Shown piece by piece: positions 13,672 through 21,334 of a DNA stretch of 21,811 nucleotides. This DNA comes from JALZOC01 sp031361295 (GTDB taxonomy: Bacteria > Acidobacteriota > Vicinamibacteria > Vicinamibacterales > 2-12-FULL-66-21): NCBI GenBank assembly GCA_031361295.1, contig JANMCN010000215.1, positions 1 to 21,811 of the forward strand. Reading direction: 5' to 3'. Numbering within the stretch: the stretch's first letter is position 1; every line of letters begins with the position of its first letter. The translations under genes and the position numbers were made by a program. Below the pieces are notes generated by a model. The model had not been told where the DNA came from. It searched no databases and saw only the letters and a list, made by a program, of their open reading frames with translations.

Positions 13672-14430
13672 CTAGGCCACCGAGACGGCGGCAAGATGTC
13701 CGAGGCGCAGTGAGATCAGCCGCGCGAGCTCCATCGCCGCAGACGGATGCTCGCTGGCGAAGGGAGCTTCGTCGGCGGCATGGGCGAAGACCCCCACGCG
13801 CGCCACGTGGCGGCCGGTATAGTCGTAGACGGGCGCGCAGGTGCACAGCAGGCGCTGAATCTGCTGCGGGACCGGCACGCCGAACCGCACGGCAATCCGT
13901 TCGGTCTCGACGGCATCGCGAGGCTGCTCCAGCTTGAGGCAGCTCAGACGCCGCTTCGCGGACGCGTCAACATAGAGCGCACAGTGCACGGGCATTTCCC
14001 GCCCGTGTGTCGTGTGCATGCCGACTTCGTCCGGCCCCCCGCTCCAGAGATACGTGACCTCGCTGGCGCCCGGCACCGCGATGAACGCGCGGAGCCCCGT
14101 CCGCAGCACGTACTCACGCAGCACCGGGTACGCGTGCAGCCGAAGCTCCGATCGGCCGAGGAGTCGAAAGCTCAGGTCCAGCATCTTCAGCGTCAGGCTG
14201 TACCGCAGCGTCTCGTCATCCTGGCGCACGAAACCGCGCCGCTTGAGCACGGCCAGAAGGCGGTGGACCGTCGGCGGGGGCTGCCGCAGCACCCGCCCAA
14301 GGTCGGTCACGCTCAATCCCCGCTGACTGGACGCAAGCGCCTCGCAAATATCCAGCGCCTTCTCGAGCGACGTGTGGCCGCAGGGGCGGCCAGCCGGCGA
14401 TGGAGGCGACAATTGCTCAGCTGCCATCAT
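13672..14430 (-). CDS. IclR-family transcriptional regulator
   Basis: A 252-residue regulator with the usual two-part layout. A winged helix-turn-helix spans about residues 20-82 (LEKALDICEALASSQRGLSVTDLGRVLRQPPPTVHRLLAVLKRRGFV). The ligand-binding domain spans about 85-248 and includes DLSFRLL, GMHTTHGREMPVHC and the conserved LLCTCAPVYDYTG strand. Two ATGs at 14430 and 14427 are possible starts. The first lies within a set of TTCCA/TGGAA half-sites, suggesting autoregulation. It is upstream of the ferredoxin on the same strand, with 64 bases between them, and divergent from the barrel-cupredoxin operon. The effector cannot be told from sequence. Confidence 0.92.
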   Translation of the reverse strand: MMAAEQLSPPSPAGRPCGHTSLEKALDICEALASSQRGLSVTDLGRVLRQPPPTVHRLLAVLKRRGFVRQDDETLRYSLTLKMLDLSFRLLGRSELRLHAYPVLREYVLRTGLRAFIAVPGASEVTYLWSGGPDEVGMHTTHGREMPVHCALYVDASAKRRLSCLKLEQPRDAVETERIAVRFGVPVPQQIQRLLCTCAPVYDYTGRHVARVGVFAHAADEAPFASEHPSAAMELARLISLRLGHLAAVSVA

Positions 14431-14455
14431 TCCACTATATGGAAAGCCATTCCAT
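14430..14455. promoter_or_regulatory. Three alternating TTCCA/TGGAA half-sites at the iclR start
   Basis: TTCCA (14430-14434), TGGAA (14440-14444) and TTCCA (14450-14454) alternate with exactly five bases between each, making two overlapping inverted repeats. The second extends to six-base arms (ATGGAA/TTCCAT, 14439-14455). IclR-family operators are commonly TTCC/GGAA palindromes, so this is a likely autoregulatory site. It overlaps the iclR start codon. Confidence 0.65.
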
Positions 14456-14465
14456 TTCTGTTGCT

Positions 14466-14471
14466 ACTATA
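14466..14471 (-). promoter_or_regulatory. Candidate -10 box for iclR
   Basis: On the minus strand this reads TATAGT, five of six matches to the -10 consensus, about 35 bases before the iclR ATG. The predicted transcription start would lie just upstream of the TTCCA/TGGAA cluster. No good -35 is seen at the expected spacing. Confidence 0.4.
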
Positions 14472-14583
14472 CCTCGGACGTCATCGCGACCGTGCTGGAA
14501 TCAGCCGTTGCGCTGTGTCTCACACCGCCTTGCGAGCGACCGGCGGAATTGGGGGCCGGGGCTTCGCGTCGCCGGAGTGCGCG

Positions 14584-14600
14584 GCCCCTATAATTGGGGC
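14584..14600 (+). promoter_or_regulatory. Perfect -10 box inside an inverted repeat
   Basis: TATAAT (14589-14594) is a perfect -10 hexamer, enclosed by GCCCC (14584-14588) and GGGGC (14596-14600). The GTG start of the barrel gene follows 27 bases after the box. No consensus -35 is present, suggesting an activated promoter, with the flanking repeat a possible regulator site. Confidence 0.55.
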
Positions 14601-14621
14601 TCCCGTTATTCTGCAATAGCC

Positions 14622-15833
14622 GTGTTGAGAGCCCATCGCCTCCGTCGTTCGATCCTGGTGCTGTCCTGCGTCGCGCTCGCGTCGCGCGCAGGGGCTCAGG
14701 TGCTGCCGGAGAATCCCGTCCGATCGCCAGACGGCAGGCTCGTCGTCAGCGCCGAGGTCGTTGGCACCTTCGGCAGCCAGGATCAGACCGCTTTCTTCAA
14801 CTACACGGACTACGAGCACAACGCGCTCCGCATGCTGCGCCTCGGGACCTCCGGCGTGTGGAGGCCGATATCGTGGCTGGCGCTCGCCGCGGAGGTACGA
14901 TCGGAGGATCTCGAACATCCGCGGGTCTACGCGGCCTACGCGCGCATCAGGCCGTGGCGGGATCGCGGGTTCGATATCGATGTGGGTCGCATTCCACCCA
15001 CATTCGGATCCTTCAGCCGGCAGGCGTACACCACGACCAACCCCGTCATCGGGTATCCCCTCGCTTACCAGTACCTGACGTCACTTCGCACGGTCGCCGT
15101 GCCGGCCCGGGCGGACGACGTGTTGCGGATGCGGGCGCGGGGCTGGCGATCGAGCTTCCCTGTCGGCGCACCGACTCCGGGTCCCGGGGTGCCGCTCGTC
15201 AGCGGCTTCCGGTGGGACACGGGGATCCGGGTGGGGTGGAAGGGAGGGCCGGTGCAGGTCACCGGGGCGGTGACGAACGGAACGCTGTCGAACCCGCGCG
15301 TCTCGGACGACAACGCGGGAAAGCAGCTCTCCGCGCGGATCGCGATCTCGCCGGCGACCGGACTCGTGGTGGGACTGTCTGGCGCGGAAGGTGCGTGGCT
15401 CGCGCGGAGCGTGCCGACGAGCGGCGCGTCGCAGCAACGAGCCCTGGGCGCCGACGTCGAGTACTCGAGGGATCACTGGATCGTGCGCGCGGAACTGGTG
15501 TTCAGCCGCTGGTCACTCCCCCTGCCGCTGGCGCCGTCGAACGTGCAGTCCCTGAACGCGCTGGGCAGGTGGGTCGAAGGGCGGTACCGGCTGACGCCCC
15601 GCATCTTCGTGGCCGGCCGGGCCGACCGCCTCGGATTTTCAGAACTGCTGGGCAGCGCGCCCGGATCCGTCGCGCTCCCGTGGGACGCGCCGGTGACCCG
15701 CTTCGAAGCTGGAGCCGGTTGCTACCTCCAGCGGAACCTCGTCGCGCGGGCGACGGTCCAGACGAACCGCCGCGCCGGGGGTCGCGTGCGGGAGCGCACG
15801 TTCCTCTCCGCGCAGCTGGCGTACTGGTTCTGA
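14622..15833 (+). CDS. Outer-membrane beta-barrel (porin-like) protein
   Basis: A 403-residue exported protein. GTG 14622 (or TTG 14625) begins a signal peptide, with cleavage likely after RAGAQ at about residue 26. No named family is recognised with certainty. The mature chain is a series of amphipathic strands with alternating polar and aromatic residues (for example WLALAAEVRSEDL, VYAAYARIRPW, WIVRAELVFSRWSL). It ends in LAYWF, the terminal aromatic signal for outer-membrane insertion. An early segment (FGSQDQTAFFNYTDYEHNAL) resembles the start of porin-type proteins with a conserved FNYTDY. The stop overlaps the ATG of the cupredoxin gene (TGATG). A transport role for a metal or small substrate is inference from its partners. 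Confidence 0.7.
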   Translation: MLRAHRLRRSILVLSCVALASRAGAQVLPENPVRSPDGRLVVSAEVVGTFGSQDQTAFFNYTDYEHNALRMLRLGTSGVWRPISWLALAAEVRSEDLEHPRVYAAYARIRPWRDRGFDIDVGRIPPTFGSFSRQAYTTTNPVIGYPLAYQYLTSLRTVAVPARADDVLRMRARGWRSSFPVGAPTPGPGVPLVSGFRWDTGIRVGWKGGPVQVTGAVTNGTLSNPRVSDDNAGKQLSARIAISPATGLVVGLSGAEGAWLARSVPTSGASQQRALGADVEYSRDHWIVRAELVFSRWSLPLPLAPSNVQSLNALGRWVEGRYRLTPRIFVAGRADRLGFSELLGSAPGSVALPWDAPVTRFEAGAGCYLQRNLVARATVQTNRRAGGRVRERTFLSAQLAYWF

Positions 15834-16528
15834 TGGGGCCACGACGGACGGCGGCGCTTCTCGTCGGGGTGATGACACTCGTGGTGTGCCGGTCGCTCGT
15901 GGTGCCGGCCAGGGCCGCGGCTCCCGCGGCCAGCGGCACGATTCGCGGCCGGGTCGTCCTGCAGTCGCCCTCGCTCCAGTTCGCGCCCCGATCGATCGTC
16001 AGCGAGGTCGGGATGGGCGCCCTCCACAGCCCGGTGGACCGGCGCAGCGTGGTGTACCTCGACCCGGCGCCGCGCGCCGCGTTCGACACCCGGGACGAAC
16101 CGCAGGCGCGGATGGACCAGCGGAACGAGACCTTCGTGCCTCACGTGCTCGCGATCATGGCGGGCACGACGGTCGACTTTCCGAACAGCGATCACACGTA
16201 TCACAACGTGTTCTCGCTCTCGAAGACCAGGTCGTTCGATCTGGGACGTTACGCCGTCGGCCGGTCCAAAGCCATCCGCTTCGATCGCCCCGGCATCGTG
16301 CGGGTCTTCTGCGACATCCACTCGCACATGAGTGCGTTCATCCTGGTGTTCGCCCACCGGTATTTCGCGGTCACCGACGAGGAGGGGCGTTACCGGATCG
16401 ACAGCGTCCCGCCGGGAACCTACACGGTGATGACGTGGAACGAGTCCACTCCGCTGGACTCGCAGCGCGTCGCCGTTCCCGAAACGGGCGGCGAAGTCGA
16501 GCACAACGTCACGCTCGGCCGTCGATGA
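15833..16528 (+). CDS. Secreted cupredoxin-like protein with carboxypeptidase-regulatory-like tail
   Basis: A 231-residue exported protein. The ATG at 15833 overlaps the preceding stop and opens a signal peptide (residues 1-29). Blue-copper-type ligands are visible: H124 (TYHNVF), then C160-D-I-H163-S-H165-M166 (VFCDIHSHM), the Cys/His/Met loop of plastocyanin-like sites. The C-terminal part (about 175-231) has the DEEGRYRIDSVPPGTYTVMTWN pattern of a carboxypeptidase-regulatory-like fold. Similar proteins are often labelled methylamine-utilisation-like. It probably carries copper or electrons in the periplasm or at the outer membrane. Its stop overlaps the histidine kinase start (ATGA), so the two are coupled. 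Confidence 0.82.
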   Translation: MGPRRTAALLVGVMTLVVCRSLVVPARAAAPAASGTIRGRVVLQSPSLQFAPRSIVSEVGMGALHSPVDRRSVVYLDPAPRAAFDTRDEPQARMDQRNETFVPHVLAIMAGTTVDFPNSDHTYHNVFSLSKTRSFDLGRYAVGRSKAIRFDRPGIVRVFCDIHSHMSAFILVFAHRYFAVTDEEGRYRIDSVPPGTYTVMTWNESTPLDSQRVAVPETGGEVEHNVTLGRR

Positions 16529-18390
16529 CTCTCTTCTCGTCGCTCACCAACCGGATTTTCTTCGCGTCCGCGCTGCTGGCGGTCCTCACGATCGGGGTCG
16601 CGGTGTACCGCGTGAACGTCGCCGTCACCGCGCAGGCCGAGAGCGAGCTCCGCCGCGGCGTCGAAGAGGCGGGCACGCTCCTCGAGGAATACCGCAGCAC
16701 GCTGTTCGAGCACTTCACCCGCGAAGCGAGGCTCATCGCCGACCTGTCGAACCTCAAGGCGGCGATGTACACGAAAGATGCCGACACGGTCCAGCCGCTG
16801 GCCGAGGAGTATCAGCATCGGATCGGATCGGACCTGTTCGTCGTGACGGACCCGACGGGGCGACTGCTGGCCGAAGCGGGACGGCTGAAGATGCCCCCCG
16901 ACGACCCGGCGGCACGCGAGGCCATCGAGCGCGCCAGCGCCGGCCAGGAGGCGCTGTCCCTGTGGCGGCACGCGGGCGGAATCGTCCAGGTGGCCTCGGT
17001 CCCGAGCTTTCTGGGTCCGGAGCTCATGGGTACCGTCAGCGTCGGGTTCAGCCTTGACCAGGAGGCCGCCGCCCGCTTCAAGGCGCTGACCAACAGCGAA
17101 GTGGCGATCGCGCTTGGGGACCAGATTCAGGCGTCCACTCTGCCGATCGCTTTCAACGCCGAGCTCTCGCGCATGGTCGGCGCTGCCGGCGTCGGCAGCA
17201 TTCGGCTCGGCGAGAGCGAATACGTACTCGTCAGCCGCAAGCTCCCCTTCACGCCGTCCGGCGCCGATGCCGGGGCCGGCAGCGCGAACGCAACGGTCCC
17301 GACGGCGCTCATCTTCCGTTCCCGAACCGATCGGCTGCGTTTTCTCAACATCGTCCACCGCGAGCTCGCCGGCACCGCGTTTCTCGCCGTACTCGCGGCG
17401 ACGCTGCTCAGCTACGGCGTCGCCCGCACCGTCACACGCCCGCTCGGCACCATCACCGCGACGATGCGGGAGATGGCGGCGACCGGCGACCTGACGCGCA
17501 AGATCACGCTCTCGACCAACGCGCGATGGGACGACGAGGATGCCAGGCTGCTGGCCGCGACCTTCAACTCGATGACGCAGTCCATCGCCACGTTCCAGCG
17601 CCAGGCCGCCCAGCGCGAACGGCTGTCGTCGCTGGGGCGGCTGTCGACTGTCGTGGCGCACGAGATCAGGAACCCCCTGATGATCATCAAGGCGGCGCTG
17701 CGCGGGCTCAAGCACGAGCCGGTGGCCCCCAGCCAGGTGCGGTCTGCAGTCGCGGACATCGACGAGGAAGTTTCGCGCCTCAACAGGCTCGTGTCCGACG
17801 TGCTCGATTTCGCGCGTCCGATCACTTTCGACCTCGCGCCGGTGGACGTGAACGCCCTCTGCGAAGATGCGGCGCGGGCAGTCGGCGCGACCGAGGGCCC
17901 CGCAGTCGACATCGCGCTCGATCTGGACCGCGGCCTGACGCCGATCACGACCGACGGGGAGCGCGTCAGGCTGGCGCTGGTCAACGTCCTGACCAACGCG
18001 CGCCACGCCGTCATCGCCCACGCGGATCCGGCGGCAGCGGCGCCTCACATTCGCCTCGTGACCTCGCGGACCCGTGCAGGGCGCGTCGTGATCGAGGCGC
18101 GCGACCAGGGCATCGGCATCAACGCGGACGACCTGGCGCGCGTGTTCGACCCCTACTTCACGACCCGGCGGACAGGCACCGGCCTCGGTCTCGCGATTTC
18201 GAGGAACATCGTCGAAGGGCTCGGCGGTAGCATAAGCGTATCGAGCCGGCCCGGGGCCGGCACCGAGGTCCGTATCGAGCTGCCGGCCGCCGCGGCCGCG
18301 GAGGACGGCATCGCAGCAGGAACGGCGACGGCCGAGGCAACGGCGCGGCCGGGCCGCAAGCCATTCGGCGGAGTGCGTTGGAAACGATGA
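16525..18390 (+). CDS. Membrane sensor histidine kinase
   Basis: A 621-residue kinase. Membrane segment 1 is at about residues 10-30 and segment 2 at about 285-308, enclosing a 250-residue periplasmic Cache-like sensor (FVVTDPTGRLLAEAG, VGFSLDQEAAARF). A HAMP domain follows (about 308-362), then a HisKA dimerisation helix with phosphoacceptor H379 in VVAHEIRNPLMIIK. The ATP-binding domain shows the N box (NVLTNARHAV), G1 (DQGIGINADD) and G2 (GTGLGLAIS). An Ala-rich C-terminal tail looks disordered. It overlaps both neighbours, the cupredoxin gene and the response regulator (ATGA), so all are one transcription unit. The HEIRNP form of the H box is typical of NtrB-type partners of sigma-54 activators. 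Confidence 0.93.
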   Translation: MTLFSSLTNRIFFASALLAVLTIGVAVYRVNVAVTAQAESELRRGVEEAGTLLEEYRSTLFEHFTREARLIADLSNLKAAMYTKDADTVQPLAEEYQHRIGSDLFVVTDPTGRLLAEAGRLKMPPDDPAAREAIERASAGQEALSLWRHAGGIVQVASVPSFLGPELMGTVSVGFSLDQEAAARFKALTNSEVAIALGDQIQASTLPIAFNAELSRMVGAAGVGSIRLGESEYVLVSRKLPFTPSGADAGAGSANATVPTALIFRSRTDRLRFLNIVHRELAGTAFLAVLAATLLSYGVARTVTRPLGTITATMREMAATGDLTRKITLSTNARWDDEDARLLAATFNSMTQSIATFQRQAAQRERLSSLGRLSTVVAHEIRNPLMIIKAALRGLKHEPVAPSQVRSAVADIDEEVSRLNRLVSDVLDFARPITFDLAPVDVNALCEDAARAVGATEGPAVDIALDLDRGLTPITTDGERVRLALVNVLTNARHAVIAHADPAAAAPHIRLVTSRTRAGRVVIEARDQGIGINADDLARVFDPYFTTRRTGTGLGLAISRNIVEGLGGSISVSSRPGAGTEVRIELPAAAAAEDGIAAGTATAEATARPGRKPFGGVRWKR

Positions 18391-19748
18391 CGACAGGGAC
18401 CGTTCTGCTGGTCGACGACGAATCGAAAATCCTGAGTGCGCTCGCAGCGGCGCTGCGGGACGAAGGACACGAAGTCGTGGCGACAGGCAACGCGCGCGAG
18501 GCGCAGCGTCTGCTCGGCCAGCGCCTCTTCGACGTGCTCGTCGTCGACAACCTCATGCCCGAGGTGACAGGGACGGATCTGATCCGCGAGCTTGTCGGGT
18601 CGACGGCGCCCGGCGAGCGGCCGCAAATCCTCATGATGACCGCGCACGCCACGGTGGAGAACGCGATAGAGGCGATGAAGCTCGGCGCGCTCGATTACCT
18701 GCAGAAGCCGTTCGAGATCGACGAACTGCTGGTGCTCGTCAACCGGGCGCTGGAACACCAGCGCCTCAGCACGGAGCACCAGTACCTCATCAGCGAACGG
18801 GACGCCGAGTTCAATCACTACGGGATCGTCGGGCGCAGCCGCCGCATGCAGGACGTCATCAACACCGCGCAGGTCGTCGCCAGGTCGAAGAGCACGATCC
18901 TCATCACCGGGGAGACCGGAACCGGCAAGGAACTGGTCGCACGGGCAATCCATTTCCACAGCGCCCAGCGTGAGATGCCGCTCATCAAGGTGAATTGCGC
19001 CGCGATCCCCGAGACGCTGCTCGAATCGGAGCTCTTCGGGCACACGCGCGGTGCGTTCACGGGTGCAGCCGCCAACAAGAAGGGAAAATTCGCGCTCGCC
19101 GACGGGGGCACGATCTTCCTGGACGAAATCGGCACCATGAGCCCTGCGCTCCAGGCGAAGCTCCTGCGCGTCCTTCAGGAGCGGGAATTCGAGCCGCTCG
19201 GGTCGGAACGCACGCAGAAGGTCGATGTCCGCGTGATCGCGGCCACGAACCGCGACCTTCGACAGATGGTGTCCGACGGACGATTCCAGGAGGATCTGTT
19301 CTACCGCCTCAACGTCATTCCGATTCACATTCCCCCGCTGCGCGAGCGGCGCGAAGACGTCCCCGTGCTCGTCGAGCACTTCATCGCGAAGCACTCCCAG
19401 CGCGCCGGCAAGCGGATCGACGGGCTGGGACCCGGCGTCCTGGAGGCGCTGCAGTCGGCGGACTGGCCCGGCAACGTGCGGGAGCTCGAAAACACCGTGG
19501 AGCGCGCGGTCGTGCTCTCCCCGACCCGCACGATCGGGCCGGACGTCGTCCGCATCCTGGGCGTCAGCAGCGCCAGCGCCGCCGGATTGCCGTCGCTCAA
19601 TCTTCGACAGAACCTGGATTGGGCGGAACGCGAAACCGTCCGGCGCGCCCTCGACAGTTCTGGAGGCGTGAAGAAGGACGCGGCTGAAGTCATGGGGATC
19701 AGTCAGCGCGCCCTGAGCTATTACCTCGCGAAGCACAAGGTGGAGTAG
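18387..19748 (+). CDS. NtrC-family sigma-54-dependent response regulator
   Basis: A 453-residue activator. The ATG at 18387 (a TTG at 18378 is the alternative) overlaps the kinase stop. The receiver (about residues 1-120) has acidic D10 and D11, phosphoacceptor D54 (DVLVVDNLMPE) and K107-P-F. The AAA+ sigma-54 domain (about 145-375) shows Walker A GETGTGKE, the GAFTGA loop that contacts sigma-54, Walker B GGTIFLDEIG and the arginine-finger region. The C-terminal Fis-type helix-turn-helix is visible (KKDAAEVMGISQRALSYYLAKHKV). Every hallmark is intact, so it should activate sigma-54 promoters in response to the linked kinase. Targets are unknown, but the tandem repeat at 19802-19839 is a candidate binding site. 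Confidence 0.95.
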   Translation: MTTGTVLLVDDESKILSALAAALRDEGHEVVATGNAREAQRLLGQRLFDVLVVDNLMPEVTGTDLIRELVGSTAPGERPQILMMTAHATVENAIEAMKLGALDYLQKPFEIDELLVLVNRALEHQRLSTEHQYLISERDAEFNHYGIVGRSRRMQDVINTAQVVARSKSTILITGETGTGKELVARAIHFHSAQREMPLIKVNCAAIPETLLESELFGHTRGAFTGAAANKKGKFALADGGTIFLDEIGTMSPALQAKLLRVLQEREFEPLGSERTQKVDVRVIAATNRDLRQMVSDGRFQEDLFYRLNVIPIHIPPLRERREDVPVLVEHFIAKHSQRAGKRIDGLGPGVLEALQSADWPGNVRELENTVERAVVLSPTRTIGPDVVRILGVSSASAAGLPSLNLRQNLDWAERETVRRALDSSGGVKKDAAEVMGISQRALSYYLAKHKVE

Positions 19749-19801
19749 CCGATTCGACCCCCATCCAGCGCTGACCCAACCTCCGAGGAGACTGCCGCTC
19801 C

Positions 19802-19839
19802 CTTACGTCGCGTGTAACGTCTTACGCCGCGGGTAACAT
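19802..19839. promoter_or_regulatory. Tandem 19-bp repeat with TTAC-N7-GTAA dyads
   Basis: Copy 1 (19802-19820) is CTTACGTCGCGTGTAACGT and copy 2 (19821-19839) differs at three positions (T to C, T to G, G to A). Each copy contains TTAC and GTAA seven bases apart. Paired dyads of this sort are typical of enhancer sites for NtrC-type activators. They lie 80 bp upstream of the beta-barrel gene at 19919 and just downstream of the sigma-54 activator gene. Confidence 0.7.
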
Positions 19840-19918
19840 CGGATCACGCAAAGCCTGTTTTTCCCCAGAGGTTCGTGGCATGACGCCCGGCATCGGCTTT
19901 GCCTTGGAGGACCTGACG

Positions 19919-20764
19919 ATGAAGTGTTTCGGCATCCTGCTCCTGCTGGCCGCGACCGTGACGCCCGTGGCGGCCCGAGCGCAGACGACGGGTGGACCAC
20001 CGACGACGACTCCGGCGCCGGACGCCGACCCCGACGCCCGCGTGGACGCGCTCCAACCCGACTTCAACCTCGCCGCCCTGCCGACGACGCTGCGCATGCC
20101 CGTGCACAAGCTGGCGTTCCGTGTGACCCACCGCTTCAACCGTCCGCTCGCCGATGGCGACTTCGGCGATCTGGTGTCCAACTTCTTCGGGTTCGACTCC
20201 GGCGCGCAGATCGGGCTGGAGCTGCGGTACGGGCTTGCGCGGGGGACCCAGGTTGGCATTCACCGAACGAGCGATCGGACCATTCAGCTCTTCGGGCAAC
20301 ACAGTTTGTGGTCCGAACGGAAGGGAAAGCCGATCGGGCTCGATGCCATGGCGACCGTCGAGGGGGGGAACAACCTGCGCGAGGGGCACAAGAGCGCGCT
20401 CGGCGTCGTCGCCTCGCGCAATGTCGGGCGTCTGGCGGCGCTCTACGCCGAGCCGTTCTTCGTCGTGAACAGCAATCCTGGAGCGAACCAGGGTTCCGAC
20501 AACAACACGCTGATGGTGGGGTTCGGCGGCAGGCTCCGCATTCGTCCTGCGACGTATCTCGTCGGCGAGATCACGCCGCGGCTGACCGGCTTCGAACCCG
20601 GGGTGAACCAGATGAGTTTCGGACTGGAAGGGCGCGCGGGCGGCCACCTGTTTCAACTGAACGTCTCGAACGGCTTCGGAACCACGCTCGGGCAGATCGC
20701 CGGCGGCGGCTTCACCAACGACAACTGGTACATCGGCTTCAACATCGCGCGGAAGTTTTTCTGA
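19919..20764 (+). CDS. Beta-barrel outer-membrane protein (DUF5777-like)
   Basis: A 281-residue exported protein. ATG 19919 is chosen because GGAGG lies eight bases upstream and a signal peptide follows (about residues 1-22, ending ARAQ). A Thr/Pro/Asp-rich linker (23-40) precedes amphipathic strands such as MPVHKLAFRVTHRFNRPL, AQIGLELRYGLARGTQVGI and LYAEPFFVVN. The chain ends WYIGFNIARKFF, a terminal aromatic outer-membrane signal. The pattern matches my memory of DUF5777 family barrels, often found beside cupredoxin genes. A small gap of 29 bases separates it from the cupredoxin lipoprotein, so the pair is probably one operon. Function is not established. Confidence 0.8.
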   Translation: MKCFGILLLLAATVTPVAARAQTTGGPPTTTPAPDADPDARVDALQPDFNLAALPTTLRMPVHKLAFRVTHRFNRPLADGDFGDLVSNFFGFDSGAQIGLELRYGLARGTQVGIHRTSDRTIQLFGQHSLWSERKGKPIGLDAMATVEGGNNLREGHKSALGVVASRNVGRLAALYAEPFFVVNSNPGANQGSDNNTLMVGFGGRLRIRPATYLVGEITPRLTGFEPGVNQMSFGLEGRAGGHLFQLNVSNGFGTTLGQIAGGGFTNDNWYIGFNIARKFF

Positions 20765-20793
20765 CGCGCAGACTTCAAGCATCGGAGGGATTC

Positions 20794-21213
20794 GTGGCTT
20801 TGCGGACTCGGACGGCAGCGTTCATGGTGGCGGCGGGGGCGGCGATTGCCCTGGCGGGATGCGGCGGCGGCAGCAGCAGCTCTCCGACGTCGCCGTCTGG
20901 TGGCGGCAGCGGCAGCGCGGGCCCGAGCGGTGCGACGATCACCATTGGCAGCAATGGCGCCGTCAGCCCGGCCACGGTCACCATCACCGTCGGCCAGAGC
21001 GTGACGTTCGTCAACAACGACAGCCGCGTGCACGACATGGCGTCGAACCCGCACCCGGCGCACACGGACTGCCCGGCGATGAATGCGGCCGGCAACCTCA
21101 CCGCCGGGCAGACAAAGCTCACGAACGCGTTCACGACCGCGCGCACGTGCGGCTTCCACGATCACAGCAATCCCGACAACGCCTCGCTGATGGGCACCGT
21201 CATCATCCAGTAG
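20794..21213 (+). CDS. Cupredoxin-like lipoprotein 1
   Basis: A 139-residue protein from GTG 20794, with GGAGG five bases upstream. The lipobox LAGC23 marks lipidation, and a Gly/Ser-rich linker (24-46) follows. The rest is a cupredoxin-like sandwich. Candidate copper ligands are H80 (RVHDMAS), C119 (TCGFHDH), H122 or H124, and M133 (SLMG). A second conserved cluster, H87, H90 and C93 (PHPAHTDC), may add a metal site or allow a disulfide to C119. It is expected at the outer or inner membrane face as an electron- or copper-carrying lipoprotein. It lies directly downstream of the barrel gene and is paralogous to the next gene. Confidence 0.85.
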   Translation: MALRTRTAAFMVAAGAAIALAGCGGGSSSSPTSPSGGGSGSAGPSGATITIGSNGAVSPATVTITVGQSVTFVNNDSRVHDMASNPHPAHTDCPAMNAAGNLTAGQTKLTNAFTTARTCGFHDHSNPDNASLMGTVIIQ

Positions 21214-21296
21214 GCGACGCGGCGCAATCGGTCACCGCCGCAGGCGCGGTATGATGCGATCCGCGCAGTCCAGCGGCGCGCTACGAGGGCACGTAG

Positions 21297-21315
21297 GGCG
21301 GGGCTTCACCCCGCC
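21297..21315. repeat. REP-like hairpin GGCGGGG-cttca-CCCCGCC
   Basis: Perfect 7-bp GC-only arms flank a five-base loop, preceded by TAG. Sequences of this form are common interspersed repeats in GC-rich genomes (from memory). It lies 20 bases upstream of the start of the second cupredoxin gene and could terminate or modulate read-through between the two paralogues. It is a single copy in this window. Confidence 0.55.
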
Positions 21316-21334
21316 GCTCAGCCCACCCCTGCCC

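Noticed and set aside
16420..18048. Long minus-strand open frame opposite the histidine kinase
   Set aside because: The kinase frame has every catalytic motif; the opposing frame is low-complexity Arg/Gly/Asp sequence with no family features.
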